Assembly: GCA_017473115.1 (NCBI GenBank)
Contig: JAFUNC010000002.1
Span: 1 to 64,000, forward strand
Direction: 5' to 3'
Length of the DNA stretch: 64,000 nucleotides
DNA from: Lachnospiraceae bacterium
Lineage (GTDB): Bacteria > Bacillota > Clostridia > Lachnospirales > Lachnospiraceae
Shown here: positions 52,251 through 60,304 of the stretch, piece by piece
Layout: each line of letters starts with the position of its first letter
How positions within the stretch are numbered: the stretch's first letter is position 1
Program-made: the position numbers and the translations under genes
Notes under the pieces: model-generated
Told to the model about the DNA's origin: nothing
Databases searched by the model: none
Seen by the model: the letters and a program-made list of their open reading frames with translations, nothing else

Positions 52251-53131
52251 TAAAAACAGTAGGAATCGTTGGTCTGGGTCTGATTGGAGGGTCCATGGCC
52301 AAGACGGTTCGTGAAACCACTACCTGTAAAATTTATGCCTGCAACCGAAGTAAAAATATTGTGGAACAGGCAATTGCCGAAGATGTCATCCACGGCGAAT
52401 TAAACGCAGATACCTTAAAAGAGTGCGATTTGCTGATTTTAAATTTGTATGCGCGAAGAAATATTGAGTATGTGAAAGATAATATTTCTTTTATAAAAAA
52501 GGGCGCGGTTTTGGTGGACAGTACCGGAATTAAAGGCAGTGTGTGCGAGGAACTTTCGGATTTCTGTGAGGAAAACGGCGTACACTTTATCGGTGGACAT
52601 CCGATGGCCGGCATTGAGAAGTCGGGGTATCAGTATTCGTTTTTTGGGTTATTCAATAACGCGACGATGATTCTTTGTAAGGATCACAATACGGATGAAG
52701 CATTGTTTGAGGAAACGAAAGAATTCTTTCTGAGACTAGGCTTTGGCAAGATCAGAGTTACCACGGCGGCAGAACATGATGCGGTGATTGCTTATACATC
52801 CCAGATGGCCCATTTGGTATCCAGCGCGTATATAAAAAGCCCTACCTGCGAGAAGAGATACGGTTTCTCGGCCGGTAGTTTTAAGGATTTGACCAGAGTT
52901 GCATACTTAAATGAAGATATGTGGACGGAACTGTTTGCAGAGAATCGTGAGCATTTGTTGGCAGAGTTGGATGTCTTCATCAAGAATGTTCAGGATTATC
53001 GTGAAGTTTTGGCGGCAGAGGATTATAATAGTTTACATAAAATGCTTGCTGAGGGACGTATTTGTAAAGAAAACGATAATCGACGCGAGGAAGAGTACAA
53101 GGCAGGGAATAATTCGTCTGTTTGTGGGTAG
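52247..53131 (+). CDS. tyrA: Prephenate dehydrogenase
   Basis: A 294-residue NAD-dependent enzyme converting prephenate to 4-hydroxyphenylpyruvate for Tyr. The nucleotide-binding GLGLIGGSMAK begins at residue 8; the catalytic His region HPMAGIEKSG and the late TRVA segment are present. There is no ACT domain. The last few codons (about the final seven residues, ending SSVCG) are encoded by the left outer arm of repeat copy 2, so the C-terminal tail appears to come from the repeat. It overlaps aroF by four bases. Confidence 0.94.
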   Translation: MIKTVGIVGLGLIGGSMAKTVRETTTCKIYACNRSKNIVEQAIAEDVIHGELNADTLKECDLLILNLYARRNIEYVKDNISFIKKGAVLVDSTGIKGSVCEELSDFCEENGVHFIGGHPMAGIEKSGYQYSFFGLFNNATMILCKDHNTDEALFEETKEFFLRLGFGKIRVTTAAEHDAVIAYTSQMAHLVSSAYIKSPTCEKRYGFSAGSFKDLTRVAYLNEDMWTELFAENREHLLAELDVFIKNVQDYREVLAAEDYNSLHKMLAEGRICKENDNRREEEYKAGNNSSVCG

Positions 53132-53324
53132 TTTGTGGTGGCTGTGCAGATTATTTTATATTCCGACAGAAGGCGCTCTCGCTCGATTGTGAATGTAGCG
53201 GCACTAAACTCGTGCTTCATTGTATTTGCACTCGTTAAGTGCCGACACTCACAAAACGGTTCTTTACGGAATAAAAATATCTACACAGCAATGCAGTATA
53301 ATAAAGGACAAACAGACGAATTGT
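53109..53324. repeat. Nested-palindrome intergenic repeat, copy 2
   Basis: Outer arms AATTCGTCTGTTTGT (53111-53125) and its perfect complement (53308-53322); middle arms 53141-53164 and 53268-53289; central hairpin CGGCACTAAACTCGTGC (53199-53215) with 53228-53244. It starts inside the end of tyrA and lies between tyrA and aroB. Confidence 0.88.
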
Positions 53325-53426
53325 TATTACGTGATAGAATTAGCAAGATGTAGATAGCGCAGAATAAAAAAGTTTACATAACATTACAAAATGGCGATAA
53401 ATAGATTGTTAAAAAGGACTAGGATT

Positions 53427-54476
53427 ATGAATCAGATTGTACAGGTAAAAACAAGCACAAAAGAGTACGAAGTTATTATTGGAAACGGACTTCACTATGG
53501 CGAAGAGATTGCTAAGGTAAAAAAGCCTTGTAAAGTAGTTGTAGTCAGCGATGATATTGTATTTTCATTGTATGGAGATAAATGCGTAAACGAGTTAAAA
53601 GAATGCGGATATGAAGTATTATCTTTCGTATTTCCCAATGGTGAGAAATCGAAGAATTTGAGCACGGCTGAACAGGTGCTTTCATATTGTGCGGAAAACG
53701 GTGTTTCAAAGTCTGACCTTTTGGTTGCATTGGGCGGTGGCGTAACCGGAGATTTGACCGGTTTTGTGGCATCGGTATTTTTACGGGGAATGGAGTATGT
53801 ACAGTGTCCCACAACGCTTTTAGCAGCCATTGATTCTTCCGTTGGCGGCAAGACTGCAGTGGATTTACCTCAGGGAAAGAATTTAGTGGGAGCATTTCAC
53901 CAGCCTTTGCGGGTAGTGTGCGATACGGATACTTTTAAAACCTTGCCGGCGGAGGTATTTTCCGATGGTATGGCAGAGGCTGTAAAATACGGTATGATTC
54001 GTGATTTGGAACTTTTTGAACAGTTTGAAAAGAAGGAATTCGATATTGCTGCCATGGTGCAAAGATGTGTGCAGATTAAGGCAAATATCGTAGGCGAAGA
54101 TGAATTTGATACCGGCGTGCGAAAACTTCTTAATTTCGGTCACACAGTCGGTCATTCCATCGAAAAATTAAGCAATTACGAAGTGCCTCACGGCAGTGCG
54201 GTGGCCATTGGTATGGTAGTGGTAACCAAGGCATATGAGAAGGCGAATGGATTGGACAATACTATGTCGGAGCGCCTGATTCAAACATTGAAGAATTACA
54301 ATCTGCCTATTTCCTGCGAATATACCCTTTTGGATTTGGCGGAGCAGGCAATTTCCGATAAAAAACGTGCCGGCAAAAAGATTAGTGTACTTTTGCCGGA
54401 GACTATCGGTAATTCCATTATCCAGGATATGACTATGGATGAATGGATTGCATACATTGTAAACAGCGGAGTTTAA
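53427..54476 (+). CDS. aroB: 3-Dehydroquinate synthase
   Basis: A 349-residue NAD- and metal-dependent enzyme making dehydroquinate from DAHP. NAD-binding GGGVTGDLTGF and the metal-site segments EAVKYGMI, NFGHTVGHSIE and HGSAVAIGM are all present. ATG 53427 lies just after AAAGGACTAGG; an ATG at 53391 would add 12 residues of non-family sequence. A GTTTACATAA motif (53372-53381) lies upstream. It is flanked on both sides by copies of the nested-palindrome repeat. Confidence 0.96.
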   Translation: MNQIVQVKTSTKEYEVIIGNGLHYGEEIAKVKKPCKVVVVSDDIVFSLYGDKCVNELKECGYEVLSFVFPNGEKSKNLSTAEQVLSYCAENGVSKSDLLVALGGGVTGDLTGFVASVFLRGMEYVQCPTTLLAAIDSSVGGKTAVDLPQGKNLVGAFHQPLRVVCDTDTFKTLPAEVFSDGMAEAVKYGMIRDLELFEQFEKKEFDIAAMVQRCVQIKANIVGEDEFDTGVRKLLNFGHTVGHSIEKLSNYEVPHGSAVAIGMVVVTKAYEKANGLDNTMSERLIQTLKNYNLPISCEYTLLDLAEQAISDKKRAGKKISVLLPETIGNSIIQDMTMDEWIAYIVNSGV

Positions 54477-54482
54477 TGTTAA

Positions 54483-54708
54483 GTCTCAATTTGCTTATTT
54501 GTATGGGCGTTATATAAATTGTCGCGTAGATTATTTTACATTCCAATAGGACACGCTCTCGCTCGATTGTGAATGTAACGGACACTAAACTCGTGCCACA
54601 TTACATTTGCACTCGTTAAGTGCCGACACTCACAAAAAGGTCCTTTATGGAATGAAAATATCTACGCAACATTACTTTTATGATAAATACAAATAAACAA
54701 ATTGAGAC
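54483..54708. repeat. Nested-palindrome intergenic repeat, copy 3
   Basis: Outer arms of 21 bp (54483-54503 with 54688-54708, one mismatch) start GTCTCAATTTG, unlike the other copies; middle arms 54524-54544 and 54649-54667; central hairpin about 54578-54627. It lies 7 bp after the aroB stop and before aroA. Confidence 0.88.
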
Positions 54709-54796
54709 AATGAGTGTAGTGGCACAGTTTTATATGTAAATAAAATGTCAAAGTATGAATTGGTTTTGCAAAAGATAGCGATAGAAAGGGATTAGC

Positions 54797-56077
54797 ATGG
54801 ATATTACATTATCACCTGCAAAAAAGTGTATAAGTGAAATAGAGGCCATATCGTCTAAATCTTACGTACATAGACTATTGATTGCGGCAGCGTTGTCCGA
54901 TAAAGCGTCTACTGTTAAGACTAATATTTTATCGGATGATATGAAGGCTACCATTGATTGCCTGAATGCAATGGGCGCGGATATTAAAGTAGAAGATAAA
55001 ATTATTTATGTAAACCCTATTGCGGGAATTTTATCAGGCGAAAAGTGTGAAAAAGCACATTTGAATCCCAATGAAAGCGGTTCGACGGCGAGATTTCTTT
55101 TGCCGGTAGCGTCGGTTTTATGCAAACAATTTACCATGGAGGGACATGGCAAGTTACCGCAGCGTCCTTTCGGTCCGGTGTGTGAGTGTATGCGAGCAAA
55201 CGGAGCTGTGATTTCAAGCGATTTTATCCCTTTGGAAGTGAGCGGGGAGTTAAGACCGGGAACATATGAATTGCCCGGAAATATTTCTTCGCAATATATT
55301 ACGGGATTGATGTATGCGTTGCCTATGTTACAAGGCGATAGCGATATTATGTTAACTACAGAACTGGAATCCAAGGCTTATATTGATATTACTTTGGATG
55401 TTTTAAATATGTTTGGTATTCGGGTGGAGCCTACTGAAAAAGGCTATCATATTCCCGGGAATCAGAAGTACATTGCGCCGGATAAAATGCAGGCTCAGGG
55501 AGACTGGTCCAATGCGGCGTTTTTCTTGTGTATGGGGGCTATTGCGGGAGAGATAACCGTAACGGAGATTGATGCATCTTCCCCCCAGGGCGATAAGGAA
55601 ATCTTAAATATATTGAAGAAATTCGGTGCTGAGGTTACAATAGAAGAGACTATGGTCACTGTAAGGCAGAAAGAATTAAAAGCAATTCGTGCAGAAGTAT
55701 CCGAGATTCCCGATTTGGTTCCGGTTATGTGTGTGGTAGCGGCCTTGGCAGAAGGTACTACCGTGTTCGAAAATGCAGGGCGACTTCGCATTAAGGAAAG
55801 TGACCGTATTGAAACTACTAAGGCGTTGTTACAGGCCCTTGGTGCGGATTTAAGAGCCGTAGAAGAAGACGGCAAGGTAAACTTATACATTGACGGAGTG
55901 AAGGAATATACCGGCGGTGAAGTGGACAGCGCGGGAGATCATCGTATTGCTATGTCGGCTGCGGTAGCGGCAGTGAAAGCGACAGCACCTGTCATAATCC
56001 GTGGTGCGGAAGCGGTAAATAAGTCTTATCCCGGATTCTTTGAGGATTATAAAAGGGTTTTAATATATGAAAGCTGA
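54797..56077 (+). CDS. aroA: EPSP synthase (3-phosphoshikimate 1-carboxyvinyltransferase)
   Basis: A 426-residue enzyme joining shikimate 3-phosphate and phosphoenolpyruvate. Key segments: SKSYVHRLLIAAAL with the phosphate-binding Lys, NESGSTARFLLPV, LPQRPFGPV, and RLRIKESDRIE near residue 335. The repeated half-barrel layout is complete. GAAAGGGA precedes the start. It follows repeat copy 3, and the next small ORF overlaps its last 11 bases. Residues of the glyphosate-sensitivity loop were not compared in detail, so the class is left open. Confidence 0.95.
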   Translation: MDITLSPAKKCISEIEAISSKSYVHRLLIAAALSDKASTVKTNILSDDMKATIDCLNAMGADIKVEDKIIYVNPIAGILSGEKCEKAHLNPNESGSTARFLLPVASVLCKQFTMEGHGKLPQRPFGPVCECMRANGAVISSDFIPLEVSGELRPGTYELPGNISSQYITGLMYALPMLQGDSDIMLTTELESKAYIDITLDVLNMFGIRVEPTEKGYHIPGNQKYIAPDKMQAQGDWSNAAFFLCMGAIAGEITVTEIDASSPQGDKEILNILKKFGAEVTIEETMVTVRQKELKAIRAEVSEIPDLVPVMCVVAALAEGTTVFENAGRLRIKESDRIETTKALLQALGADLRAVEEDGKVNLYIDGVKEYTGGEVDSAGDHRIAMSAAVAAVKATAPVIIRGAEAVNKSYPGFFEDYKRVLIYES

Positions 56078-56441
56078 AATTGCGAAACGAATAATACTTG
56101 ATAATTACAAAATAGAAAATAACAGTTTTATGTTTTTTCTTCATGAAAAGAATTATTTTTCTGAGGAGGCGTTTTGGGAGTTTTATGAAAGCATAACTGC
56201 GTTGACTTTATGTGGTGAAGAACAGTCAATGGAAATAGCGGAACAAATTACGCAAAATTATCAAAGATTATTGAAGTATATTGTTTTTCACTTTGATCCG
56301 GATGATGATTTCACTTTAGAGAATTTTCCGGGGAATTATGTTGATTACTTAGAAAGAATTGAATATGCGATAATGGCGTATTTTAGAGGAAATGCAAAAT
56401 TGTTGGATGATGATATTTTTGAGTTGCAGAAGCCGGAATAA
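56067..56441 (+). CDS. Small acidic hypothetical protein
   Basis: A 124-residue acidic protein overlapping the end of aroA by 11 bases. It has no signal or membrane helix; the sequence alternates helical segments with aromatic and acidic patches (FHFDPDDDF). I do not recognise the family; its size and acidity resemble immunity-type proteins, but no toxin gene is nearby. AAAGGG lies upstream. It is the last gene before the IS110 insertion region, so its original downstream neighbour may have been displaced. Confidence 0.55.
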   Translation: MKAEIAKRIILDNYKIENNSFMFFLHEKNYFSEEAFWEFYESITALTLCGEEQSMEIAEQITQNYQRLLKYIVFHFDPDDDFTLENFPGNYVDYLERIEYAIMAYFRGNAKLLDDDIFELQKPE

Positions 56442-56594
56442 CTTTTAAGTTTTGTTTGCAAAGGCAAATCTTGCTAATGTAAGTCAAGTACTTTTTGGTA
56501 GTTTTTGAGAAGAATTTTAGTTTCTAAAAATGGGTAACTTTAATAAACCTACCTATTGTAGATTTTTGAAAAATATATAATAATGTAATCAGAT

Positions 56595-57788
56595 TTACTG
56601 TTCGAGTTCCATTACTCTGGCATAGTAAATTCTAAGAAACTTGTTAACGGCAGCCATTTTGGCAACGTTATAAGGTTTTCCTTCCTGTTCCTTTTTGACC
56701 AGAAAAAGATACACAGGATCATCTTGAGGTTTAAGAAGTTTGAGCGCTTGCATAACCTCAAAACAGTATTTTCTGAGAGCCGCATTCCCACGTTTTGATA
56801 TGTGGCGATTGTGGCTTTCGAAATTTCCGGACTGATACGGTGGAGCATCGTTTCCTGCATAAGCGTTAAGTGCTTTGCCGCTGTGGAAACGTCTGACATT
56901 ACCTATTTCAGCCAGAATAAGAGGGCCAAGACGTTCTCCTACACCAGCCATACTGCGTAGTATTTTATATTCGGGCAATGTTTCAGCAATTGTTTGCATT
57001 TGTGCAATGATGCAGTCACATGAGCTTTGAGCTTCAATAACAAGACCAAGACATTGGTTTTGAGCTAGAATAGTATATTCGTTTTCGCCGTTTGTGGTTA
57101 TGCTTTGAAAAGCATGTTCATAAATGGCAAGTCCAAGGTGTGACGCATTACGGTTCCTAGCTTTTTTAACTAGCCTTGAATAACTATCAAGAAACTTTGA
57201 TTTACCCATTTTGCAGATGTAATCAAAGGACTTATATTTCTTGATAAACATTACGCTGAGACTTGTCTCAGGGTCCCTGCTTCTTAGAGGGAGAAAGGTT
57301 GAAATACCTGGCATGGTTTGGTCTAGCAGATTTACCAAGTGTACCTTGTTGATTGTAAGTGTAGACATACGCTGGCTGTATTGCCTGGATAAAAGTTTTA
57401 GATCTGCATACTTTTGGTCATCAACAGAATACGGAACTAACTGATAAGATTTTTCTAAAGCATAAGTTGCGATTCTGACAGCGTCTTTTTTGTCAGTTTT
57501 GCTACGACGCAATTCTGTATCACCGTATTTTTTCATTTGATACGGATTTACTAGGCAGACTTGAAAATGCTCGTCAGTAAGTTTCTTGAGAACTGGATAA
57601 TGGTAGTGTCCTGTGTACTCCATTAAAATAATAACAGGTTCATCCAGTTCATTTAGATAGTTAACAAGTGCATTCATTTCAGGGTGATTGTGTTTCATGT
57701 TGTAAGGTTTGATTCGTTGGCTACCATCTGAATTAAGTATGGCAACGGTACTCTTTGATTTTGAAACATCAATACCAACAGCAATCAT
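56595..57788 (-). CDS. IS110 family transposase (recombinase)
   Basis: A 397-residue DEDD-type serine recombinase. The N-terminal RuvC-like DEDD domain starts IAVGIDVSKS with the first Asp at residue 7, then MEYTGHYH with the Glu; the C-terminal domain carries SMAGVGERLGPLI and AYAGNDAPPYQSGNF with the likely catalytic Ser. ATG 57788 has AAAGGAGG 9 bp upstream on the minus strand; a further in-frame ATG at 57845 lies within the structured upstream region. The reading frame is intact, so the element may be active. Confidence 0.92.
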   Translation of the reverse strand: MIAVGIDVSKSKSTVAILNSDGSQRIKPYNMKHNHPEMNALVNYLNELDEPVIILMEYTGHYHYPVLKKLTDEHFQVCLVNPYQMKKYGDTELRRSKTDKKDAVRIATYALEKSYQLVPYSVDDQKYADLKLLSRQYSQRMSTLTINKVHLVNLLDQTMPGISTFLPLRSRDPETSLSVMFIKKYKSFDYICKMGKSKFLDSYSRLVKKARNRNASHLGLAIYEHAFQSITTNGENEYTILAQNQCLGLVIEAQSSCDCIIAQMQTIAETLPEYKILRSMAGVGERLGPLILAEIGNVRRFHSGKALNAYAGNDAPPYQSGNFESHNRHISKRGNAALRKYCFEVMQALKLLKPQDDPVYLFLVKKEQEGKPYNVAKMAAVNKFLRIYYARVMELEQ

Positions 57789-57846
57789 ATGGATACCTCC
57801 TTTAATTTGAAATGTTTTGATTGGATACAGCTCTTCAGAATCCATT

Positions 57847-57977
57847 CATATTCGTTGGTTAAACGGGAGCTATGTCCCAACTTGCTGAATCGAATGAAGA
57901 ATAATGAAGGCTGGCTAACACATTTTACTTCGGGCGTGGTGTCCCAATTTGAAATTCCGTAGGCCAATCACCTTCAT
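57847..57977 (-). ncRNA. Bridge-RNA candidate of the IS110 element
   Basis: Two consecutive hairpin domains upstream of the recombinase. Domain 1: ATGAAGG (57904-57910) with CCTTCAT (57971-57977). Domain 2: CATATTCG (57847-57854) with CGAATGA (57891-57897). Each encloses a large loop carrying TGTCCCAA (57940-57947 and 57873-57880), a repeated segment as expected if target- and donor-binding loops share a core. Limits and folding are by eye. Confidence 0.55.
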
Positions 57978-58050
57978 CATAAAATAAAAGAGCAAAGGGT
58001 TGTATACCCTTCACTCTATATATTACGAATTTGAATTTGGCGGAGATTAA

Positions 58051-58290
58051 AGTAGATAGTAAAATACCTACTTATGATTGCGGATGCTATATTAAACGGT
58101 AAATATATGTAGCTTCCAAAAAGAATTACCTACTGAAAATAGGACGGACTTAAGTTGGCAGGTAAAATATTTTATATTGTAGATTATTTTACCTACGCTT
58201 ACTAAATATTATTGCTTGAGTGGGTAAATTGTTTCGTAAGAGAACAAAAAATACCTACTATATGGATTGAGTTGATGTGTTAGTAGGTAT
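58051..58290. repeat. Diverged tandem array, about 62 bp period
   Basis: TACCTAC(T/G) occurs at 58065, 58127, 58190 and 58252, spaced 62, 63 and 62 bp, and in inverted form (AGTAGGTA) at 58282. Between copies a GGTAAA...GTAG block recurs at a similar phase. A related unit (GGGTAACTT...TACCTATTGTAG) lies at 56532-56561 on the other side of the IS110, so the IS probably sits inside the array. Confidence 0.6.
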
Positions 58291-58293
58291 ATC

Positions 58294-58420
58294 GCCATGC
58301 CGACAGATTCGCAAGACAAGCTTGCTCACTGTCGTGGCATTCGCCGTATGCATCTTCGCTCGAATGCGCCTGCCTGTGTGCGAGCACCCGGCAGTCACCT
58401 TCGGCGCATCTGCGCATGGC
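58294..58420. other. GC-rich two-domain foldback sequence
   Basis: GC-rich compared with the flanks. Domain 1: ATGCCGACAG (58297-58306) with CTGTCGTGGCAT (58329-58340), inner GCAAG/CTTGC (58311/58321). Domain 2: GCCGTATGC (58343-58351) with GCGCATGGC (58412-58420), inner ATGCGCC/GGCGCAT (58364/58403) and TGCC/GGCA (58371/58390). No protein is encoded. It may be a structured RNA or an insertion remnant. Confidence 0.5.
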
Positions 58421-58516
58421 TCATTACTACGCGCAAACTTTCAGTTTATCTAAAAACTATATTTTAATTTGACACCGTTAATCTTGCCATACGGCTTGAG
58501 TATAAATATTTTATTT

Positions 58517-58675
58517 AAAGGAGATTGCTGTTTGAGAAAGAACAACACCTTAGAGATTGTGGCATAACTGGGAGGTTATGAAAAACAATCAAATCGTAAC
58601 CTCCTAGTACTGAGCGAAGCGACACGAGCAAACTACTAATGTTTGCGAGTCGCAAGTCAACAATCATCAGGAGGT
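58517..58675 (+). promoter_or_regulatory. Candidate translational attenuator of the GNAT gene
   Basis: AAAGGAG (58517-58523) precedes TTG 58532, opening an 11-codon leader that stops at 58567. Arms GGAGGTTATG (58571-58580) and CGTAACCTCC (58595-58604) form a hairpin. The second arm's ACCTCCT (58599-58605) is also perfectly complementary to the GNAT Shine-Dalgarno AGGAGGT (58669-58675). A separate stem (58619-58633 with 58641-58653) lies in between. Confidence 0.5.
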
Positions 58676-58682
58676 AAAAGAA

Positions 58683-59309
58683 ATGAATAAAAATAACTAT
58701 ATCATCCGTTTGGAAACACCTGCAGACTATGCAGAAGTAGAAAATTTAGTAAGAGAATCTTTTTGGAATGTGTATCGCCCGGGATGCTACGAGCATTATT
58801 TGCTTCGTTGCCTGAGAAACGATAAAGATTTCGTTCCGGAACTTGATTTTGTGATGGAGAAGGACGGACGGATTATTGGTCAGAATGTTTTTGTGCGTGC
58901 AAGCATTCAGGCAGATGACGGCAGAGATATTCCTATTATGACCATGGGGCCTATTTGTATTGCAAATGACTTGAAGCGTCGGGGTTACGGTAAGATTCTT
59001 TTGGACTACACTATCGAAAAAGCCAAAGAAATGGGCGCAGGTGCGTTGTGTTTTGAAGGTAATATCGATTTTTACGGAAAGAGTGGTTTTACTTACGCAT
59101 CGGAATTCGGACTTCGCTATCGCGGATTGCCGGAAGATATAGACGCATCATTCTTCTTGTGCAAGGAACTGATTCCAGGGTATTTGGCAGGGATTACCGG
59201 CGAATACGGGCCGCCTGCAGGGTATCTTATTGATGAAGCCAAAGCCGAGGAGTTTGATAAGCAGTATCCGTACAAAGAGAAATTGAAATTGCCGGGGCAA
59301 CTTGTGTAA
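58683..59309 (+). CDS. GNAT family N-acetyltransferase
   Basis: A 208-residue GNAT protein resembling YhbS-type acetyltransferases. The acetyl-CoA loop appears as NDLKRRGYGKILLDY at about residues 98-112, and GKSGFTY follows the fourth strand; the C-terminal third is an extension with a PGYLAGITGEYGPPAGYL segment. The substrate is unknown. The ribosome binding site AGGAGGT is strong but can pair with an upstream ACCTCCT. It lies in the accessory block between aroA and aroC. Confidence 0.88.
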   Translation: MNKNNYIIRLETPADYAEVENLVRESFWNVYRPGCYEHYLLRCLRNDKDFVPELDFVMEKDGRIIGQNVFVRASIQADDGRDIPIMTMGPICIANDLKRRGYGKILLDYTIEKAKEMGAGALCFEGNIDFYGKSGFTYASEFGLRYRGLPEDIDASFFLCKELIPGYLAGITGEYGPPAGYLIDEAKAEEFDKQYPYKEKLKLPGQLV

Positions 59310-59325
59310 AACCTCCAAACATACA

Positions 59326-59350
59326 CCGGTGGGGCGATATGCCCCATCGG
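59326..59350. terminator. Hairpin after the GNAT gene
   Basis: CCGGTGGGGC (59326-59335) pairs fully (one G-T) with GCCCCATCGG (59341-59350) around GATAT. There is no T tract. Confidence 0.45.
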
Positions 59351-59443
59351 ATGTAAATTATGTATGTTAAATATGTGATTGGTTTAAAAGAGCGAATCTA
59401 TAAAAATAAATTAGTTAGATAAGATAGGTGAGGACTGCAGTAA

Positions 59444-59890
59444 ATGAAAAAGCAAATTAAAATTATAGGCATATTTTTATTCATGCTTACTATGCTTTGT
59501 GGTTGCTCGAAAATGACGCCGCAGACTGTGGATGGTGTGAAAGACTATCTGGTTCAAAACGGATATTATGATGAAAAATATTATTCAAGTGCTGAACTGG
59601 ATGGTGTCAGTGCTTGTGTTGATTTTTTAACAAATAAGTGGACATTGTTATTTTATGATTATGGTGATCGTAAGGAAGACTTTGAAACTATATATGAAGG
59701 TACGTTGGCAGAATTCACCGTAACAACAGAAGTAAAAAAAGGCAATTATACGATTTCGGAAGTCTATACAGACACAAATTATTCTTTATTTGTCCGGGTG
59801 GATAATACGTTGCTTCATGTAACCGGGCCAAAGGAAGATATGTATGAAATCAGGGATTTGGTAGAAGGTTTAGGATACTATAAAGAGTAG
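59444..59890 (+). CDS. Putative lipoprotein
   Basis: A 148-residue protein with a signal peptide ending in a lipobox, MLCGCSK (lipidated Cys at residue 21). The mature part is a small, mostly beta domain rich in Tyr and Thr without a recognised family. It should be anchored to the outer face of the membrane. GGTGAGG lies upstream. It stands directly before a DUF1801 gene, with 7 bp between stop and start, so the two are probably co-transcribed; no functional link is known. Confidence 0.78.
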   Translation: MKKQIKIIGIFLFMLTMLCGCSKMTPQTVDGVKDYLVQNGYYDEKYYSSAELDGVSACVDFLTNKWTLLFYDYGDRKEDFETIYEGTLAEFTVTTEVKKGNYTISEVYTDTNYSLFVRVDNTLLHVTGPKEDMYEIRDLVEGLGYYKE

Positions 59891-59897
59891 AGAATTG

Positions 59898-60245
59898 ATG
59901 GAGACAATTTATATGGATGTACAGGTAAAAGAATATATGGACAAATATCCGGAAGAAATTGTTGCTATGTACGCTCGGCTTAGAGACCTGATTTTTGAGA
60001 GCGTGACTTATGAGCCGGAAGAAAAGTTGTGGGCGAAGTTACCAAGCTTTTATGTTGGAGATAATTTTATCAGGCTGATTCCTTTTAAGGATCATATGAA
60101 TATTGAGGCGCAGGCGATTACGAAACATGCGAATGAATTGGCCGGATATAAAATTACCCCTAAGGGAATGTTGCAACTATACTTAAAGCAGGAAGTGCCT
60201 GCAGAGGTTTTAAAAAAGATATTTGCAGAAACTTTGAAAAAATAA
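59898..60245 (+). CDS. DUF1801 family protein
   Basis: A 115-residue cytoplasmic protein of the YdhG/DUF1801 type, with the PEEKLWAKLPSFYV segment and IRLIPFKDHMNIE. Members have a compact alpha/beta fold and no settled function. I chose ATG 59898; TTG 59895 is adjacent and an internal ATG at 59913 is also possible. It follows the lipoprotein gene closely. Downstream lie a GTTTACATAA motif and aroC. Confidence 0.8.
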   Translation: METIYMDVQVKEYMDKYPEEIVAMYARLRDLIFESVTYEPEEKLWAKLPSFYVGDNFIRLIPFKDHMNIEAQAITKHANELAGYKITPKGMLQLYLKQEVPAEVLKKIFAETLKK

Positions 60246-60304
60246 TATTTTAGATAAAATTTGAAAGGCATACAAGTTTACATAATGTATGAAAAGGTGA
60301 TGAG

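Larger units (their letters stand above)
56570..58000 (-). mobile_element. IS110-family insertion sequence (approximate ends)
   Basis: A recombinase gene on the minus strand with about 200 bp of structured non-coding DNA upstream of it, as in IS110 group elements, where the bridge RNA is encoded ahead of the recombinase. No terminal inverted repeats are seen, as expected for this family, so the ends are only estimated from the gene and the flanking repeat array. The interruption of that array by the element supports recent insertion. Confidence 0.75.

Noticed and set aside
58051-58290. CRISPR array suggested by about 62 bp spacing of TACCTAC
   Set aside because: Only 7-8 bases are shared between units and the rest is diverged; CRISPR repeats are 23-37 bp and nearly identical, and no cas genes are present.
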